Shown piece by piece: positions 44,314 through 53,197 of a stretch of 64,000 nucleotides of DNA. This DNA is from Ignavibacteriales bacterium. GTDB taxonomy: Bacteria; Bacteroidota; Ignavibacteria; Ignavibacteriales; Ignavibacteriaceae. The notes under the pieces were generated by a model that was not told the origin of the DNA, made no database searches, and worked only from the letters and a program-made list of their open reading frames with translations. The stretch lies in assembly GCA_016707115.1 (NCBI GenBank), contig JADJIH010000006.1:62001-126000 (forward strand), read 5' to 3'. Within the stretch, counting starts at the first letter, position 1; every line of letters begins with the position of its first letter. The position numbers were made by a program, and so were the translations under genes.

Positions 44314-45753
44314 ATGGATCAATACACAGCAGAAAAACTTAAATCAATTGTTGGGGCGCCAAACTTCTTTGATTCCAAAGAAGACAAACTGGTTTATTCA
44401 TACGATGGCACTCCTGTTTATCAGCAACTGCCAGAAGCAGTTTTATTCCCACAAGATGAAGAACAAATTTCTCAGATATTAAAACTTGCAAATCAGGAAA
44501 AATTTAATGTTGTTCCTCGCGGTTCGGGAACGGGTTTAAGCGGTGGTTCCATTCCTGTTGAAAATTCTGTTGTTATTGTGATGACACGATGGAATAAAAT
44601 TCTGGAAGTTGATCCAGATAATCTTACGGCCTGGGTACAGCCCGGAGTTGTAACGGGAGCTTTACAAAAAGAAGTTGAAAAGATAGGATTATTTTATCCG
44701 CCGGATCCCGGAAGTTTAAATGTATGTACAATTGGTGGAAACGTTGCAAATAATGCAGGCGGTTTGCGTGGACTTAAATACGGTGTTACAAAAAATTATG
44801 TACTAGGAATTGAAATGATACTTCCAAACGGTGACTTGCTAAAAACCGGTGGAAAGAATATGAAGGATGTTGCAGGGTATAATCTTAGAGATTTTATTAT
44901 CGGAAGTGAAGGTACACTTGGCATCGTGACAAAAGTTTTGTTAAAATTAATTCCTAAACCATCTCAGGCTATAACTCTTTTAATTTACTTTGATAAACTT
45001 GTTGATGCAGGAAAAACTGTTTCAGACATTATTGCTTCGCACATTGTTCCTTCAATGATGGAATTTTTAGATAACACAACAATCAATTGTGTTGAAGATT
45101 ATACACACATCGGTTTGCCAAGAAAAAGTGAAGCAATTTTATTAATTGAAGTTGATGGAAGGGGAGCAGAAGTTCAGGAAGATGCTGAGCTGATTAGAAA
45201 GATTGCTGTAAAAAATAATGCATCAGCACTTAAAGGTGCAGCTAATGAAACTGAAGCAAATGTTTTAAAGACAGCAAGACGGAGTGCTTTTAGTGCGCTT
45301 GCAAGACGAATGCCTACAACCATTTTAGAAGATGCAACTGTTCCAAGGAGTGAACTTCCTGTAATGATTGAAAGAGTTGCTAAAGCTGCAAAGATGTTTG
45401 ATGTTATGATTGGAAATTTTGGTCACGCCGGCGATGGGAATCTTCATCCAACTTGCTTAACCGATGAACGTGATTCTAAAGCGCTTGAGAGAGTTCACAA
45501 AGCTTTTGATTTTATTTTTAATGAGGCAATAAAACTGGGCGGAACAATAACCGGTGAGCACGGTACGGGTTTAGCTAAAAAGCATTTTCTGGAACAAGTT
45601 GCCGGGCCAGCTGGAGTTGATATGATGAAGAAAATAAAATTAGCTATTGATCACAATAACATCTTAAATCCTGGCAAAATATTTACAATCTCACCAAAGT
45701 GTGAGGGACAAATGCCGACTAAACGCGAACAGATAAAAGATTTTCATGCCTAA
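44314..45753 (+). CDS. glcD: FAD-linked oxidase, glycolate/D-lactate oxidase subunit
   Basis: 479 residues. FAD-binding type 4 domain: 'PEAVLFPQDEEQISQILKLANQEKFNVVPRGSGTGLSGGSIP' at about 37-80, 'VQPGVVTGALQKEVEKIGLFYPPDPGSLNVCTIGGNVANNAGG' and 'YNLRDFIIGSEGTLGIVTKVLLKL'. The C-terminal cap has 'HAGDGNLHPT', and 'GEHGTGLAKKHFL'. Such proteins oxidise glycolate or D-lactate. The C-terminal iron-sulfur subunit gene overlaps by 8 bp. GlcE is not encoded, so the enzyme may be a two-subunit D-lactate or glycolate dehydrogenase; the substrate is not decided by the sequence. Confidence 0.94.
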   Translation: MDQYTAEKLKSIVGAPNFFDSKEDKLVYSYDGTPVYQQLPEAVLFPQDEEQISQILKLANQEKFNVVPRGSGTGLSGGSIPVENSVVIVMTRWNKILEVDPDNLTAWVQPGVVTGALQKEVEKIGLFYPPDPGSLNVCTIGGNVANNAGGLRGLKYGVTKNYVLGIEMILPNGDLLKTGGKNMKDVAGYNLRDFIIGSEGTLGIVTKVLLKLIPKPSQAITLLIYFDKLVDAGKTVSDIIASHIVPSMMEFLDNTTINCVEDYTHIGLPRKSEAILLIEVDGRGAEVQEDAELIRKIAVKNNASALKGAANETEANVLKTARRSAFSALARRMPTTILEDATVPRSELPVMIERVAKAAKMFDVMIGNFGHAGDGNLHPTCLTDERDSKALERVHKAFDFIFNEAIKLGGTITGEHGTGLAKKHFLEQVAGPAGVDMMKKIKLAIDHNNILNPGKIFTISPKCEGQMPTKREQIKDFHA

Positions 45754-47065
45754 AGAAATTGAGTACAAAGAATTATTAAAAATTCTTCCGCACGATGATA
45801 TTCTGCAGCAATGCATTCATTGTGGAATGTGTTTAGCAACCTGTCCAACATATGATATAACTAAATTAGAACGGTCATCTCCACGAGGTAGAATTAAAAT
45901 GATTAAATCAGTCGCTCGTGGTGAAATGGAAATGAGCAGAATCTTTGCTGATGAAATGAATTTTTGTCTGGATTGCCAGGCATGCGAAACAGCTTGTCCA
46001 GCCGGAGTTAAATACGGCAGAATGGTTGAAACAGCGCGCGTAGTTATTGATAATACAAAGTATGTATCAAAAGCTGGTGTTACGATTAAAAGATTTGCTT
46101 TAAGAAAAATTGTTGCATCAAGAGATGGATTAAAGTTTGTTTCAAGATTGTTATGGTTCTATCAAAAAACTGGATTGCAAAAACTTGTTCGATTAAGCAG
46201 GATATTAAAATTCTTTTCTAAAAATCTTTCTGAGATAGAAACTCTTTCGCCTGTTATTGCAGATAAGTTTTCGGATACACAAATCAAAGAAATTGAATTG
46301 CCAAATGGTGAAGTGAAATATAAAACTGCTTTCCACTTTGGTTGTTTGATGAACACAATGTTTGCAGATATTAACATCGATACGATTGATGTACTGAAAG
46401 AATGTGGATGCAAAATTATAACTCCACATGATCAGGTTTGCTGCGGATCGCTAATGGGACATAATGGTGATATGGAATTTGCATTAAAGCTCGCAAGAAA
46501 AAATATTGATGCATTTGATAAGCACGATTATGATTATTTGATTTCTAACTCAGCGGGCTGCGGTGCTTTCATGAAAGATTATGCTCACTTACTTGAGGAT
46601 GATCCTGCATATGCTGAGAAAGCAAAACGATTTTCATCCAAAGTAAAAGATGTTATGGAATTCTTCTCGGAACAAAAACCTGAATTAATATTCAATCTTG
46701 AACTTGAGCCTGAACTTACGACTTATCATGATGCCTGTCATTTAATTCACGCACAAAAAATTTCTACTCAACCAAGAGAAGTAATAAAATCTTTACCTGG
46801 TGTTGAATATAAAGAGCTTGAAGAAGCAAACTGGTGCTGCGGCAGTGCGGGGATTTATAATGTTGTTCGATATGATGACGCTATCAAGCAGCTTGAACGA
46901 AAAATGGGCAACATTAAAAACACCAATGCAAAAATAGTTTTAACAGGAAATCCAGGTTGCATGGGACAAATAAAACACGGCACTAAAAAGTTTAATGTTG
47001 ATGTTGAAGTGCTGCATCCTGTTACTTTGATAAAAAGATTATTGAAGTCTCACCAAAAATCTTGA
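45746..47065 (+). CDS. glcF: Iron-sulfur subunit of glycolate/D-lactate oxidase
   Basis: 439 residues. Two 4Fe-4S clusters at the N-terminus: 'CIHCGMCLATCP' and 'CLDCQACETACP'. Two CCG (heterodisulfide-reductase type) domains follow, with 'FHFGCLMN', 'DQVCCGSLMGHNG', 'SNSAGCGAFMKDY', and 'TYHDACHL', 'EANWCCGSAGIYN', 'GNPGCMGQIKHG'. It carries electrons from the flavin subunit to the quinone pool. The start overlaps the end of glcD by 8 bp, so translation is coupled. A ribosome-binding site within the glcD end is not obvious. Confidence 0.94.
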   Translation: MPKEIEYKELLKILPHDDILQQCIHCGMCLATCPTYDITKLERSSPRGRIKMIKSVARGEMEMSRIFADEMNFCLDCQACETACPAGVKYGRMVETARVVIDNTKYVSKAGVTIKRFALRKIVASRDGLKFVSRLLWFYQKTGLQKLVRLSRILKFFSKNLSEIETLSPVIADKFSDTQIKEIELPNGEVKYKTAFHFGCLMNTMFADINIDTIDVLKECGCKIITPHDQVCCGSLMGHNGDMEFALKLARKNIDAFDKHDYDYLISNSAGCGAFMKDYAHLLEDDPAYAEKAKRFSSKVKDVMEFFSEQKPELIFNLELEPELTTYHDACHLIHAQKISTQPREVIKSLPGVEYKELEEANWCCGSAGIYNVVRYDDAIKQLERKMGNIKNTNAKIVLTGNPGCMGQIKHGTKKFNVDVEVLHPVTLIKRLLKSHQKS

Positions 47066-47068
47066 ATT

Positions 47069-47154
47069 GTCATTTCGAAGGAGTCTTCGACTGAGAAATC
47101 TAATACAATATACTTTACAGATTTCTCACCGACTAAAGTCGGATTCGAAATGAC
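47069..47154. repeat. Palindromic intergenic repeat (GTCATTTCGAA type)
   Basis: The ends GTCATTTCGAA and TTCGAAATGAC are inverted complements. Each half has its own small hairpin (CGAAG-GAGT-CTTCG and CCGACT-AA-AGTCGG), and AGAAATCT / AGATTTCT pair between halves. It sits between glcF and lysA (convergent). Other members of this repeat type lie at 48482, 52964, 54117 and 61293. Confidence 0.75.
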
Positions 47155-47201
47155 TTTCAAAAATTTACCCCATTAGTGACAGGGGAGAACACAAGAGGGG
47201 T

Positions 47202-48464
47202 TCAAACGATCTTCTCATCCCAAATCAAATGGTCAAAAGTTTCCCTGCTCCGAATAACATGGTATTTATTACCATCTACCAGAATTTCAGCACCACGGCG
47301 GCGAGCGTTGTAATTTGAAGTCATTACCATTCCATAAGCACCGGCAGACATAACAGCTAGCAATTCACCAGATTTTGATTCGGAGATTTCTCTATCTCTT
47401 GCGAGGTAATCACCAGATTCGCAAATAGGACCAACAACATCTGCAACTATTTCATTTCTATCATCAAACTTTTGAATAGGCTGAATGTGATGATATGCAT
47501 GATAGATTGAAGGACGAAGTAGATCATTCATTGCTGCATCAACCACAATAAAATTTTTGTTTCCGTTTATTTTATTGTAAAGAACTTCTGTTACAAGTAT
47601 GCCTCCATTTGCAGTTAAAAATCTACCCGGTTCAAAAATAATTTCACAATCAAGGTTTTTGAAAAGGGGAATAGTTCGTTCTGCAAATTCATTAATTGAA
47701 AATATTTTTTCACTATTATAGCTAACTCCCATTCCTCCACCAACATCAAAGTGCTTTAGTTTTAATCCATCTTTTTCAATTTCAAAGTATAATTCAGAAA
47801 GCTTTTGTACAGCCTCAACAAATGGATCAATAGAAGTAATTTGTGAACCGATGTGCATATCAATTCCTGTGAATTGTATATGCGGAAAATCTTTTCTTCT
47901 TTTATAAATAGATAAAGCAGTTTTCGAATCAACTCCAAATTTGTTTGAAGATAAACCAGTAGAAATGTATGGATGCGTTTTGGCATCAACATCCGGATTT
48001 ACACGAATAGCTACTCGTGCAGTTTTATTCATCCCACCGGCAATTTTATTTATCAATTCAATTTCTTCTTCAGATTCAGCTTTAATCATCAAAACATTTT
48101 TTTCTAATCCAAGTTTAATTTCATTCTTGGTCTTGCCTACACTTGTAAGAATTACCTTTGATGGATCAACTCCAGTTTTTAATGCACGGTATAACTCGCC
48201 TTCAGAGTTTGCATCAACTCCACTGCCAAGTTTTACAAAAGTGCTGATCACACTCAAATTAAAATTAGCTTTCATTGCATAAAATATTTTATGATTTATA
48301 TTCTTGAAAGCGTTTTCAAATTCTTTGTACTGATTGATAAAATGATTTTTACTGTAAATGTAAAGCGGAGTTTCAAACTCTTTAGCTAATTCATTTACAT
48401 TAATTTCTTCAACATAAAGTTGATTGTTTTTGTATCCGATATGCTCGTTTTCGAAGTAATGCAT
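47202..48464 (-). CDS. lysA: Diaminopimelate decarboxylase
   Basis: 420 residues from ATG 48464. The frame is open 13 codons further up to 48503, but that stretch is the translated arm of a palindromic repeat (MLKQVQHDQ...), so it is not part of the enzyme. PLP-dependent alanine-racemase fold: Lys65 in 'FYAMKANFN' binds PLP; 'HIGSQIT', 'GGGMGVSYN' and 'FEPGRFL' are diagnostic, and the C-terminal sheet has 'VVGPICESGDYLARDREI' and 'GAYGMVMTSNYNARRRGAE'. It converts meso-diaminopimelate to lysine. It is alone on the minus strand and lies near genes that could release diaminopimelate from peptidoglycan; that link is only positional. Confidence 0.95.
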   Translation of the reverse strand: MHYFENEHIGYKNNQLYVEEINVNELAKEFETPLYIYSKNHFINQYKEFENAFKNINHKIFYAMKANFNLSVISTFVKLGSGVDANSEGELYRALKTGVDPSKVILTSVGKTKNEIKLGLEKNVLMIKAESEEEIELINKIAGGMNKTARVAIRVNPDVDAKTHPYISTGLSSNKFGVDSKTALSIYKRRKDFPHIQFTGIDMHIGSQITSIDPFVEAVQKLSELYFEIEKDGLKLKHFDVGGGMGVSYNSEKIFSINEFAERTIPLFKNLDCEIIFEPGRFLTANGGILVTEVLYNKINGNKNFIVVDAAMNDLLRPSIYHAYHHIQPIQKFDDRNEIVADVVGPICESGDYLARDREISESKSGELLAVMSAGAYGMVMTSNYNARRRGAEILVDGNKYHVIRSRETFDHLIWDEKIV

Positions 48465-48481
48465 AATCTTCTTTTTCTGGT

Positions 48482-48547
48482 CATGCTGAACTTGTTTCAG
48501 CATATGATGTTTTAATTAAAAAGATCCCGAAACAAGTTCGGGATGAC
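48482..48547. repeat. Palindromic repeat pair upstream of lysA
   Basis: Two hairpins, TGCTGAA-CTTGT-TTCAGCA and CCCGAA-ACAAG-TTCGGG, face each other with GTCAT/ATGAC-like ends outside. This is the same organisation as the repeats at 52964 and 61293. The left arm is read through in frame with lysA. Confidence 0.7.
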
Positions 48548-48552
48548 GAATG

Positions 48553-50376
48553 CTATTTATACAAATAATACTTTTTAGAAATCGTTCTAAAATTCTCAAT
48601 ATCTTTATTCAAGTAGGGAAGTATATCTTCAACTTTTAATCGTTGCATAAACAATTCTCTGATTTTACTTGTACCCAAAACTTTATCAAACATATCAAAG
48701 CGTCCTTCATTTTCAGAAATAATATTTCTACCATAAAGTTCATTTACAGCCTGAGCAAAATAAAATTGAATTGGCATCAAATTAATATTTGTATAATCTG
48801 TAATATAAATCTCAACTCCATTAAGCATTTTATCTTTGCCAAACGCATAGTAAGGTTTAAAAGATATTGGTCTGAAGATAACTCCTTCAAGATTATATGA
48901 ATTCATTTTTTTTGCAAGCTCTTCACCATTTATCCACTCTGTTGCAAAAGTTTGAAATGGAATTGTGTATCCAACTCCTATTGAAAGCACTCCACGTAAT
49001 TCCCCGAGTATTCCGGATGTAGGATAATAAAATGAAGAATGCTTATGAGGAATGTGTGGTGAAGTTAACACCCATGGTAAACCTGTTTTCTCAAAATATA
49101 AATCTCGCGTCCAGCCTTCCATCGGAACTACAGAAAGTTTACACTTGGATTTATTTTCTAGCAGCCCTTCTTCATTTAATAGCATCGCTAATTCACCAAC
49201 AGTTAATCCGTGCAAATAAGGAACTGAAAACTGGCTGACAAAAGAATAGTATCCCTCTTCAACAACATTTCCTTCAATTCTATTTCCGCCGAGAGGATTT
49301 GGTCTATCTAGAATTACAACTTCTTTATTGTTTTCTGCTGCCGCTTCCATAACCAATCCCATTGTGCTGATGTATGTGTAAGAGCGACTTCCTATATCCT
49401 GAATATCAAAAACAATTACATCAACATCTTTTAACATTTCTGCTGTTGGTTTACGAGTATTTCCATACAAAGAATAAACAGGAAGTTTGGTAGCATCATC
49501 AATATAAAAATCTACAAGATCACCTGCGGAATAATTTCCACGCACGCCGTGTTCCGGTCCGTATAATGCAGTTAGATTAACTTCTTTCGCTTCAAATAAA
49601 ATATCAATTGTTGATTTTAATTTGCTGTCAACTCCCGTTGGATTTGTAACCAATCCAACTCGCTTGCCTTTTAGACTATCAAAATTTCTGTCTCGTAAAA
49701 CTTCAATGCCTGATTTTACTTTAGATAAAATAATTTCTTTGGATGGCTTTAATTCTGTTTCAACCATATTTATGAAAGAACCATCTTCAAAATACTTATA
49801 TAAATCCTTACCGGGACAAACTGTTTGATTTGTGTAATCTTTATGAGTTTTGATGTCCTTAATCTCAACACGATATTTTTGCTTAAGAAATGTTGTAAGC
49901 TTAACTAAAGATTTTAATGAAGCATCGCTAAGTTTTTGTACTTCATAATTTCCCACAACACAAATTAATGCATGACCAGTAACATTATAATCAGTATTCG
50001 TATCACCGGGAAAATTTATTGGACGTGCTTCATAAATATTACCCTTAAGATCGATCATAAAATGGTACGGAATATCATTCCATTTTTTTTCTGATCTGCT
50101 CCAGCTTTGAAGATTGCGGAGATATTGAATCATATCCTTATCTTCTGCGAAATCTTCTCCGCCATGATGAATAGTTATTTTTGTAATCTTATGATCTGGT
50201 CCATAAAATAATTTTTCTAAAGGTTGCTGCCATCCCCATTGTTGTCTAGTAATTACATCTAACTCGTTTGGATATTCAAGCTCGGACATATTCTTGATCA
50301 TAATTTCTGTTTGTCCACAGCATCCAAACAAAACAATTCCGATTATAATAATAAAAAACTTTATAAATGTTTTCAT
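48553..50376 (-). CDS. Amidase (PGRP type) fused to NamZ-like exo-muramidase, lipoprotein
   Basis: 607 residues. Lipobox F-G-C (Cys19). Residues about 45-210 are an N-acetylmuramoyl-L-alanine amidase of the PGRP/Amidase_2 type: Zn ligands His70/His71 ('ITIHHGGED'), His178 ('KTHKDY') and Cys187 ('VCPGK'). Residues about 215-607 are a DUF1343 domain, now known as NamZ exo-beta-N-acetylmuramidase: 'GKRVGLVTNPTGVD', 'YGPEHGVRG' with Glu275, 'DVDVIVFDIQDIGSRSYTYIS' and 'LDRPNPLGG'. NamZ removes terminal MurNAc from peptidoglycan fragments. The fusion would cut stem peptides and release MurNAc in one exported, lipid-anchored protein. Its neighbours include a sugar kinase and AmpG-like permease. Confidence 0.93.
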   Translation of the reverse strand: MKTFIKFFIIIIGIVLFGCCGQTEIMIKNMSELEYPNELDVITRQQWGWQQPLEKLFYGPDHKITKITIHHGGEDFAEDKDMIQYLRNLQSWSRSEKKWNDIPYHFMIDLKGNIYEARPINFPGDTNTDYNVTGHALICVVGNYEVQKLSDASLKSLVKLTTFLKQKYRVEIKDIKTHKDYTNQTVCPGKDLYKYFEDGSFINMVETELKPSKEIILSKVKSGIEVLRDRNFDSLKGKRVGLVTNPTGVDSKLKSTIDILFEAKEVNLTALYGPEHGVRGNYSAGDLVDFYIDDATKLPVYSLYGNTRKPTAEMLKDVDVIVFDIQDIGSRSYTYISTMGLVMEAAAENNKEVVILDRPNPLGGNRIEGNVVEEGYYSFVSQFSVPYLHGLTVGELAMLLNEEGLLENKSKCKLSVVPMEGWTRDLYFEKTGLPWVLTSPHIPHKHSSFYYPTSGILGELRGVLSIGVGYTIPFQTFATEWINGEELAKKMNSYNLEGVIFRPISFKPYYAFGKDKMLNGVEIYITDYTNINLMPIQFYFAQAVNELYGRNIISENEGRFDMFDKVLGTSKIRELFMQRLKVEDILPYLNKDIENFRTISKKYYLYK

Positions 50377-50390
50377 AAATGTTTCCTTTT

Positions 50391-51245
50391 CTAAATTAGA
50401 ACAGGAGTAAATTTTGTATTAATAATTTCACCATTATTTAATCCCACACATGAAGTATGAGTTTTATTTCTTTCATCAGAAGCATCAAAAGTAACGCCGT
50501 CTTTAATGTAAATGATGGTCATCGCTTCACGCATTTCATTTGTTTGATTATTTGCTGCACCATGAAAAGTTAATCCGGAATGAAATGTTGCATCACCGGC
50601 TTTAAGCGGCACAAAAACTCTCTCTTTATCATTTAAATGATTCGGTTGATGTGGATTCTTAAAAATATCCACATACTCTTTAAGATTTGGATCATTTGTT
50701 TGTGGATAAAAATACAAACAGCCTTTTTCAACAGGAACATCCGTAAGAGCAAGCCACATTGTTGCGGTAAACTGTGGTTCAGCGATTGGCCAGTAACTGC
50801 AATCCTGATGTGCATCAGTTATTCTTCCACCCGGTTCTTTAAATAATGCTTGATCATGCCAAAGTCTAATATGATCAGCCTTCATTAAATCTTTCACAAT
50901 GCCCGCAAATCTTTTTGCAAAAACAAAATCTTTCATCGCAATATAATCCCAGCATAAAAACCCGCATTGAAGCAGTGATTGTTCGTACTGTGATTTATCT
51001 TTCAGTTCTCTTTCGTCTTTACCTTTTCTTAACAGCACAGCGGCTTGAATTATCTTTTGCACTTCAGATAAAAAATCTGCTTCAATAACATTTTCAATTT
51101 TTACAAAGCCAAAATCATGGTAGCTTTTTATTTTATCTTCAGTTAGTAGCATTGATGAGTTTAAAAATTCCTTTAGCGAAGAGCTTATCGCAGAGTTTAG
51201 AATCTGTTCAGCCTTTTCAGCAGAAAGTTCATTGAATTTTATCAT
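50391..51245 (-). CDS. Phytanoyl-CoA dioxygenase family protein
   Basis: 284 residues, cytoplasmic. Fe(II)/2-oxoglutarate oxygenase of the PhyH family: the iron-binding HxD is His146-Gln-Asp148 ('ITDAHQDCSYW'), preceded by 'RLWHDQALFKEPGG'; the distal His lies in 'HSGLTFHGAANNQT' and the 2-oxoglutarate Arg follows in 'MREAMTIIYI'. Targets of bacterial PhyH enzymes vary and cannot be inferred here. It starts just downstream of a long intergenic gap and runs 15 bp ahead of the amidase-NamZ gene on the same strand. Confidence 0.92.
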   Translation of the reverse strand: MIKFNELSAEKAEQILNSAISSSLKEFLNSSMLLTEDKIKSYHDFGFVKIENVIEADFLSEVQKIIQAAVLLRKGKDERELKDKSQYEQSLLQCGFLCWDYIAMKDFVFAKRFAGIVKDLMKADHIRLWHDQALFKEPGGRITDAHQDCSYWPIAEPQFTATMWLALTDVPVEKGCLYFYPQTNDPNLKEYVDIFKNPHQPNHLNDKERVFVPLKAGDATFHSGLTFHGAANNQTNEMREAMTIIYIKDGVTFDASDERNKTHTSCVGLNNGEIINTKFTPVLI

Positions 51246-51466
51246 AAAAATTTTGTTCGCTTAAAAATTGATAAAAATTATAATACAATTTACATCAATA
51301 GAATTCTTACTTCAATCGATTTTTGTTTTATCTCCATTTTAAAATCAATATTTTAGCTTCAGAATTTTCGAAGATATTCAAATCGATTACTTTAATTCAG
51401 ATTTGATTATTTAATCGCTAGTTAAATTTTTTCATAATTATTTCGAACAACAATTAAAGTTGGCTT

Positions 51467-52954
51467 ATGGAACATTATGGATTCTGGTCATTACTGCCGC
51501 CCGTACTTGCAATTATCTTTGCAATTAAAACCCGTCAGGTATTTGTATCACTGCTTTTTGGAATCTGGCTCGGATGGATAATTCTTAGCGGTGGAAATTT
51601 TTTAACAGGCACACTTGCCACTATTCAAGCACTTGTTGATGTGTTTGCCGATGCAAGTAATACAAGAACAATAATGTTCAGTTGTCTTGTTGGAGCTTTA
51701 ATTGCATTTATTCAAAGATCGGGAGGAGTAGCTGGATTTGTAAATCTTATAAACAGGTTTTTGAATTATTTAGAAAATAAAAAAATTGGTAAAAGTCGAA
51801 AGATGGTTCAACTATTAGCGTGGGCTACCGGAACCGCAATTTTTGTTGAGTCGAGTATTAACACTCTTACTGTTGGAACTGTCTTTAGACCAATATTTGA
51901 TAGATTGAAAATTCCGCGCGAAAAACTTGCATACATCGGTGATTCCATTTCAGCACCAACTTGTATTCTTATTCCATTAAATGCCTGGGGCGCTTATATA
52001 ATAGGTTTGATAGCCGCACAAGGTTTTAGTAATCCACTTACAATTCTAGTATATGCTTTCCCATTTAACTTTTATCCAATGCTTGCGATGGCAATGGTAT
52101 TATTTGTAATTCTGTCAGGAAAAGATTTTGGTCCGATGAAAATAGCAGAACTTCGCGCTCAAAATGAAGGAAAAGTAATTCGTGATGGAGCAGTTCCACT
52201 AATCTCAGCTGATGTTGTATCGTTGGAGAAAAAAGAAAATGTAAAAGAGCGTGCAATAAATATGATAGTACCTATCGCTGTTATGGTTGGAATGATGCCG
52301 CTTATGCTAGTTTTTACTGGATGGGGACAAGTAGAAAATATTTCTTCATATCCCTGGTATGAACAAATATTTTTTGCAGTTGGAAAAGGTTCAGGCTCAA
52401 CTTCTGTACTTTACTCAGTTTTAACCGCAATAATAGTTGGAGCGATTTTATACACTACTCAGAAAATATTTACGTTTGCTGAAACAATAGATTTAATATT
52501 TAAAGGTATTAGCGGATTAATTCCATTAGCTCTTTTAATGATGCTTGCTTTTGCAATTGGAACAGTTTGCCGTGAACTTGGAACCGGTATTTATACTGCT
52601 GAATTATCAAAGCAATGGCTGGCTCCGGATTTTGTTCCGGTAATTATTTTTCTTGTTGGATGCTTTATTGCATTTTCTACGGGAACATCCTGGGGAACTT
52701 TTGCTATTATGCTTCCCATTGGTATTCCAATGGCGCAGGCGCTTGATGCAAATTTATACTTAACTGTTGCTGCAGCACTTGGCGGCGGCGTTTTTGGTGA
52801 TCATTGTTCACCGATTTCCGATACAACAATAATTTCATCAATGGCTTCGGCTAGTGATCATATTGATCATGTTAAAACTCAATTACCATACGCACTTACA
52901 GCAGGAGCAATAACAGCGGTATTATATTTGGTCTTGGGAATTTTGATTCATTAA
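51467..52954 (+). CDS. Na+/H+ antiporter, NhaC family
   Basis: 495 residues with about 11-12 membrane helices. Typical NhaC stretches are 'PPVLAIIFAIKTRQVFVSLLFGIWLG', 'FIQRSGG', 'GDSISAPTCILIPLNAWGAYIIGLI', 'GCFIAFSTGTSWGTFAIMLPIGIPMA' and 'GGGVFGDHCSPISDTTIISSMAS', where Asp and Ser/Thr residues form the ion path. This family exchanges Na+ with H+, or sometimes Na+/lactate or malate. The cargo is not decided. It is divergent from the PhyH gene; no clear promoter box was seen. Confidence 0.93.
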   Translation: MEHYGFWSLLPPVLAIIFAIKTRQVFVSLLFGIWLGWIILSGGNFLTGTLATIQALVDVFADASNTRTIMFSCLVGALIAFIQRSGGVAGFVNLINRFLNYLENKKIGKSRKMVQLLAWATGTAIFVESSINTLTVGTVFRPIFDRLKIPREKLAYIGDSISAPTCILIPLNAWGAYIIGLIAAQGFSNPLTILVYAFPFNFYPMLAMAMVLFVILSGKDFGPMKIAELRAQNEGKVIRDGAVPLISADVVSLEKKENVKERAINMIVPIAVMVGMMPLMLVFTGWGQVENISSYPWYEQIFFAVGKGSGSTSVLYSVLTAIIVGAILYTTQKIFTFAETIDLIFKGISGLIPLALLMMLAFAIGTVCRELGTGIYTAELSKQWLAPDFVPVIIFLVGCFIAFSTGTSWGTFAIMLPIGIPMAQALDANLYLTVAAALGGGVFGDHCSPISDTTIISSMASASDHIDHVKTQLPYALTAGAITAVLYLVLGILIH

Positions 52955-52963
52955 AATTTAAAT

Positions 52964-53106
52964 GTCATTCTGGGCTTGACCCGGAATCTCTGATAGTAAA
53001 TAAATGAGATAGCTTCTCATTAGACAAGTTTTACAGGTCATTCCCGTGAATACGGGAATCCAAAATCAATAAACAAAATAGATTCCCACTTTCGTGGGAA
53101 TGACAA
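52964..53106. repeat. Three palindromic GTCATTC repeats
   Basis: Three copies: GTCATTCTGGG...CCGGAATC at 52964-52987; GTCATTCCCGTGAATACGGGAATC at 53038-53061; and GATTCCC...GGGAATGAC at 53081-53104 in the opposite direction. The second and third form a head-to-head pair of hairpins, the usual two-hairpin unit. They fill the gap between NhaC and the kinase gene. Confidence 0.8.
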
Positions 53107-53197
53107 GTGATTCTTTTCGAATATTGAAACTTGTTTATTAAAGGATTTAAAAACTTTATCTTGCAAAAGATTTTATAATAATTAACAGGAAAACATT

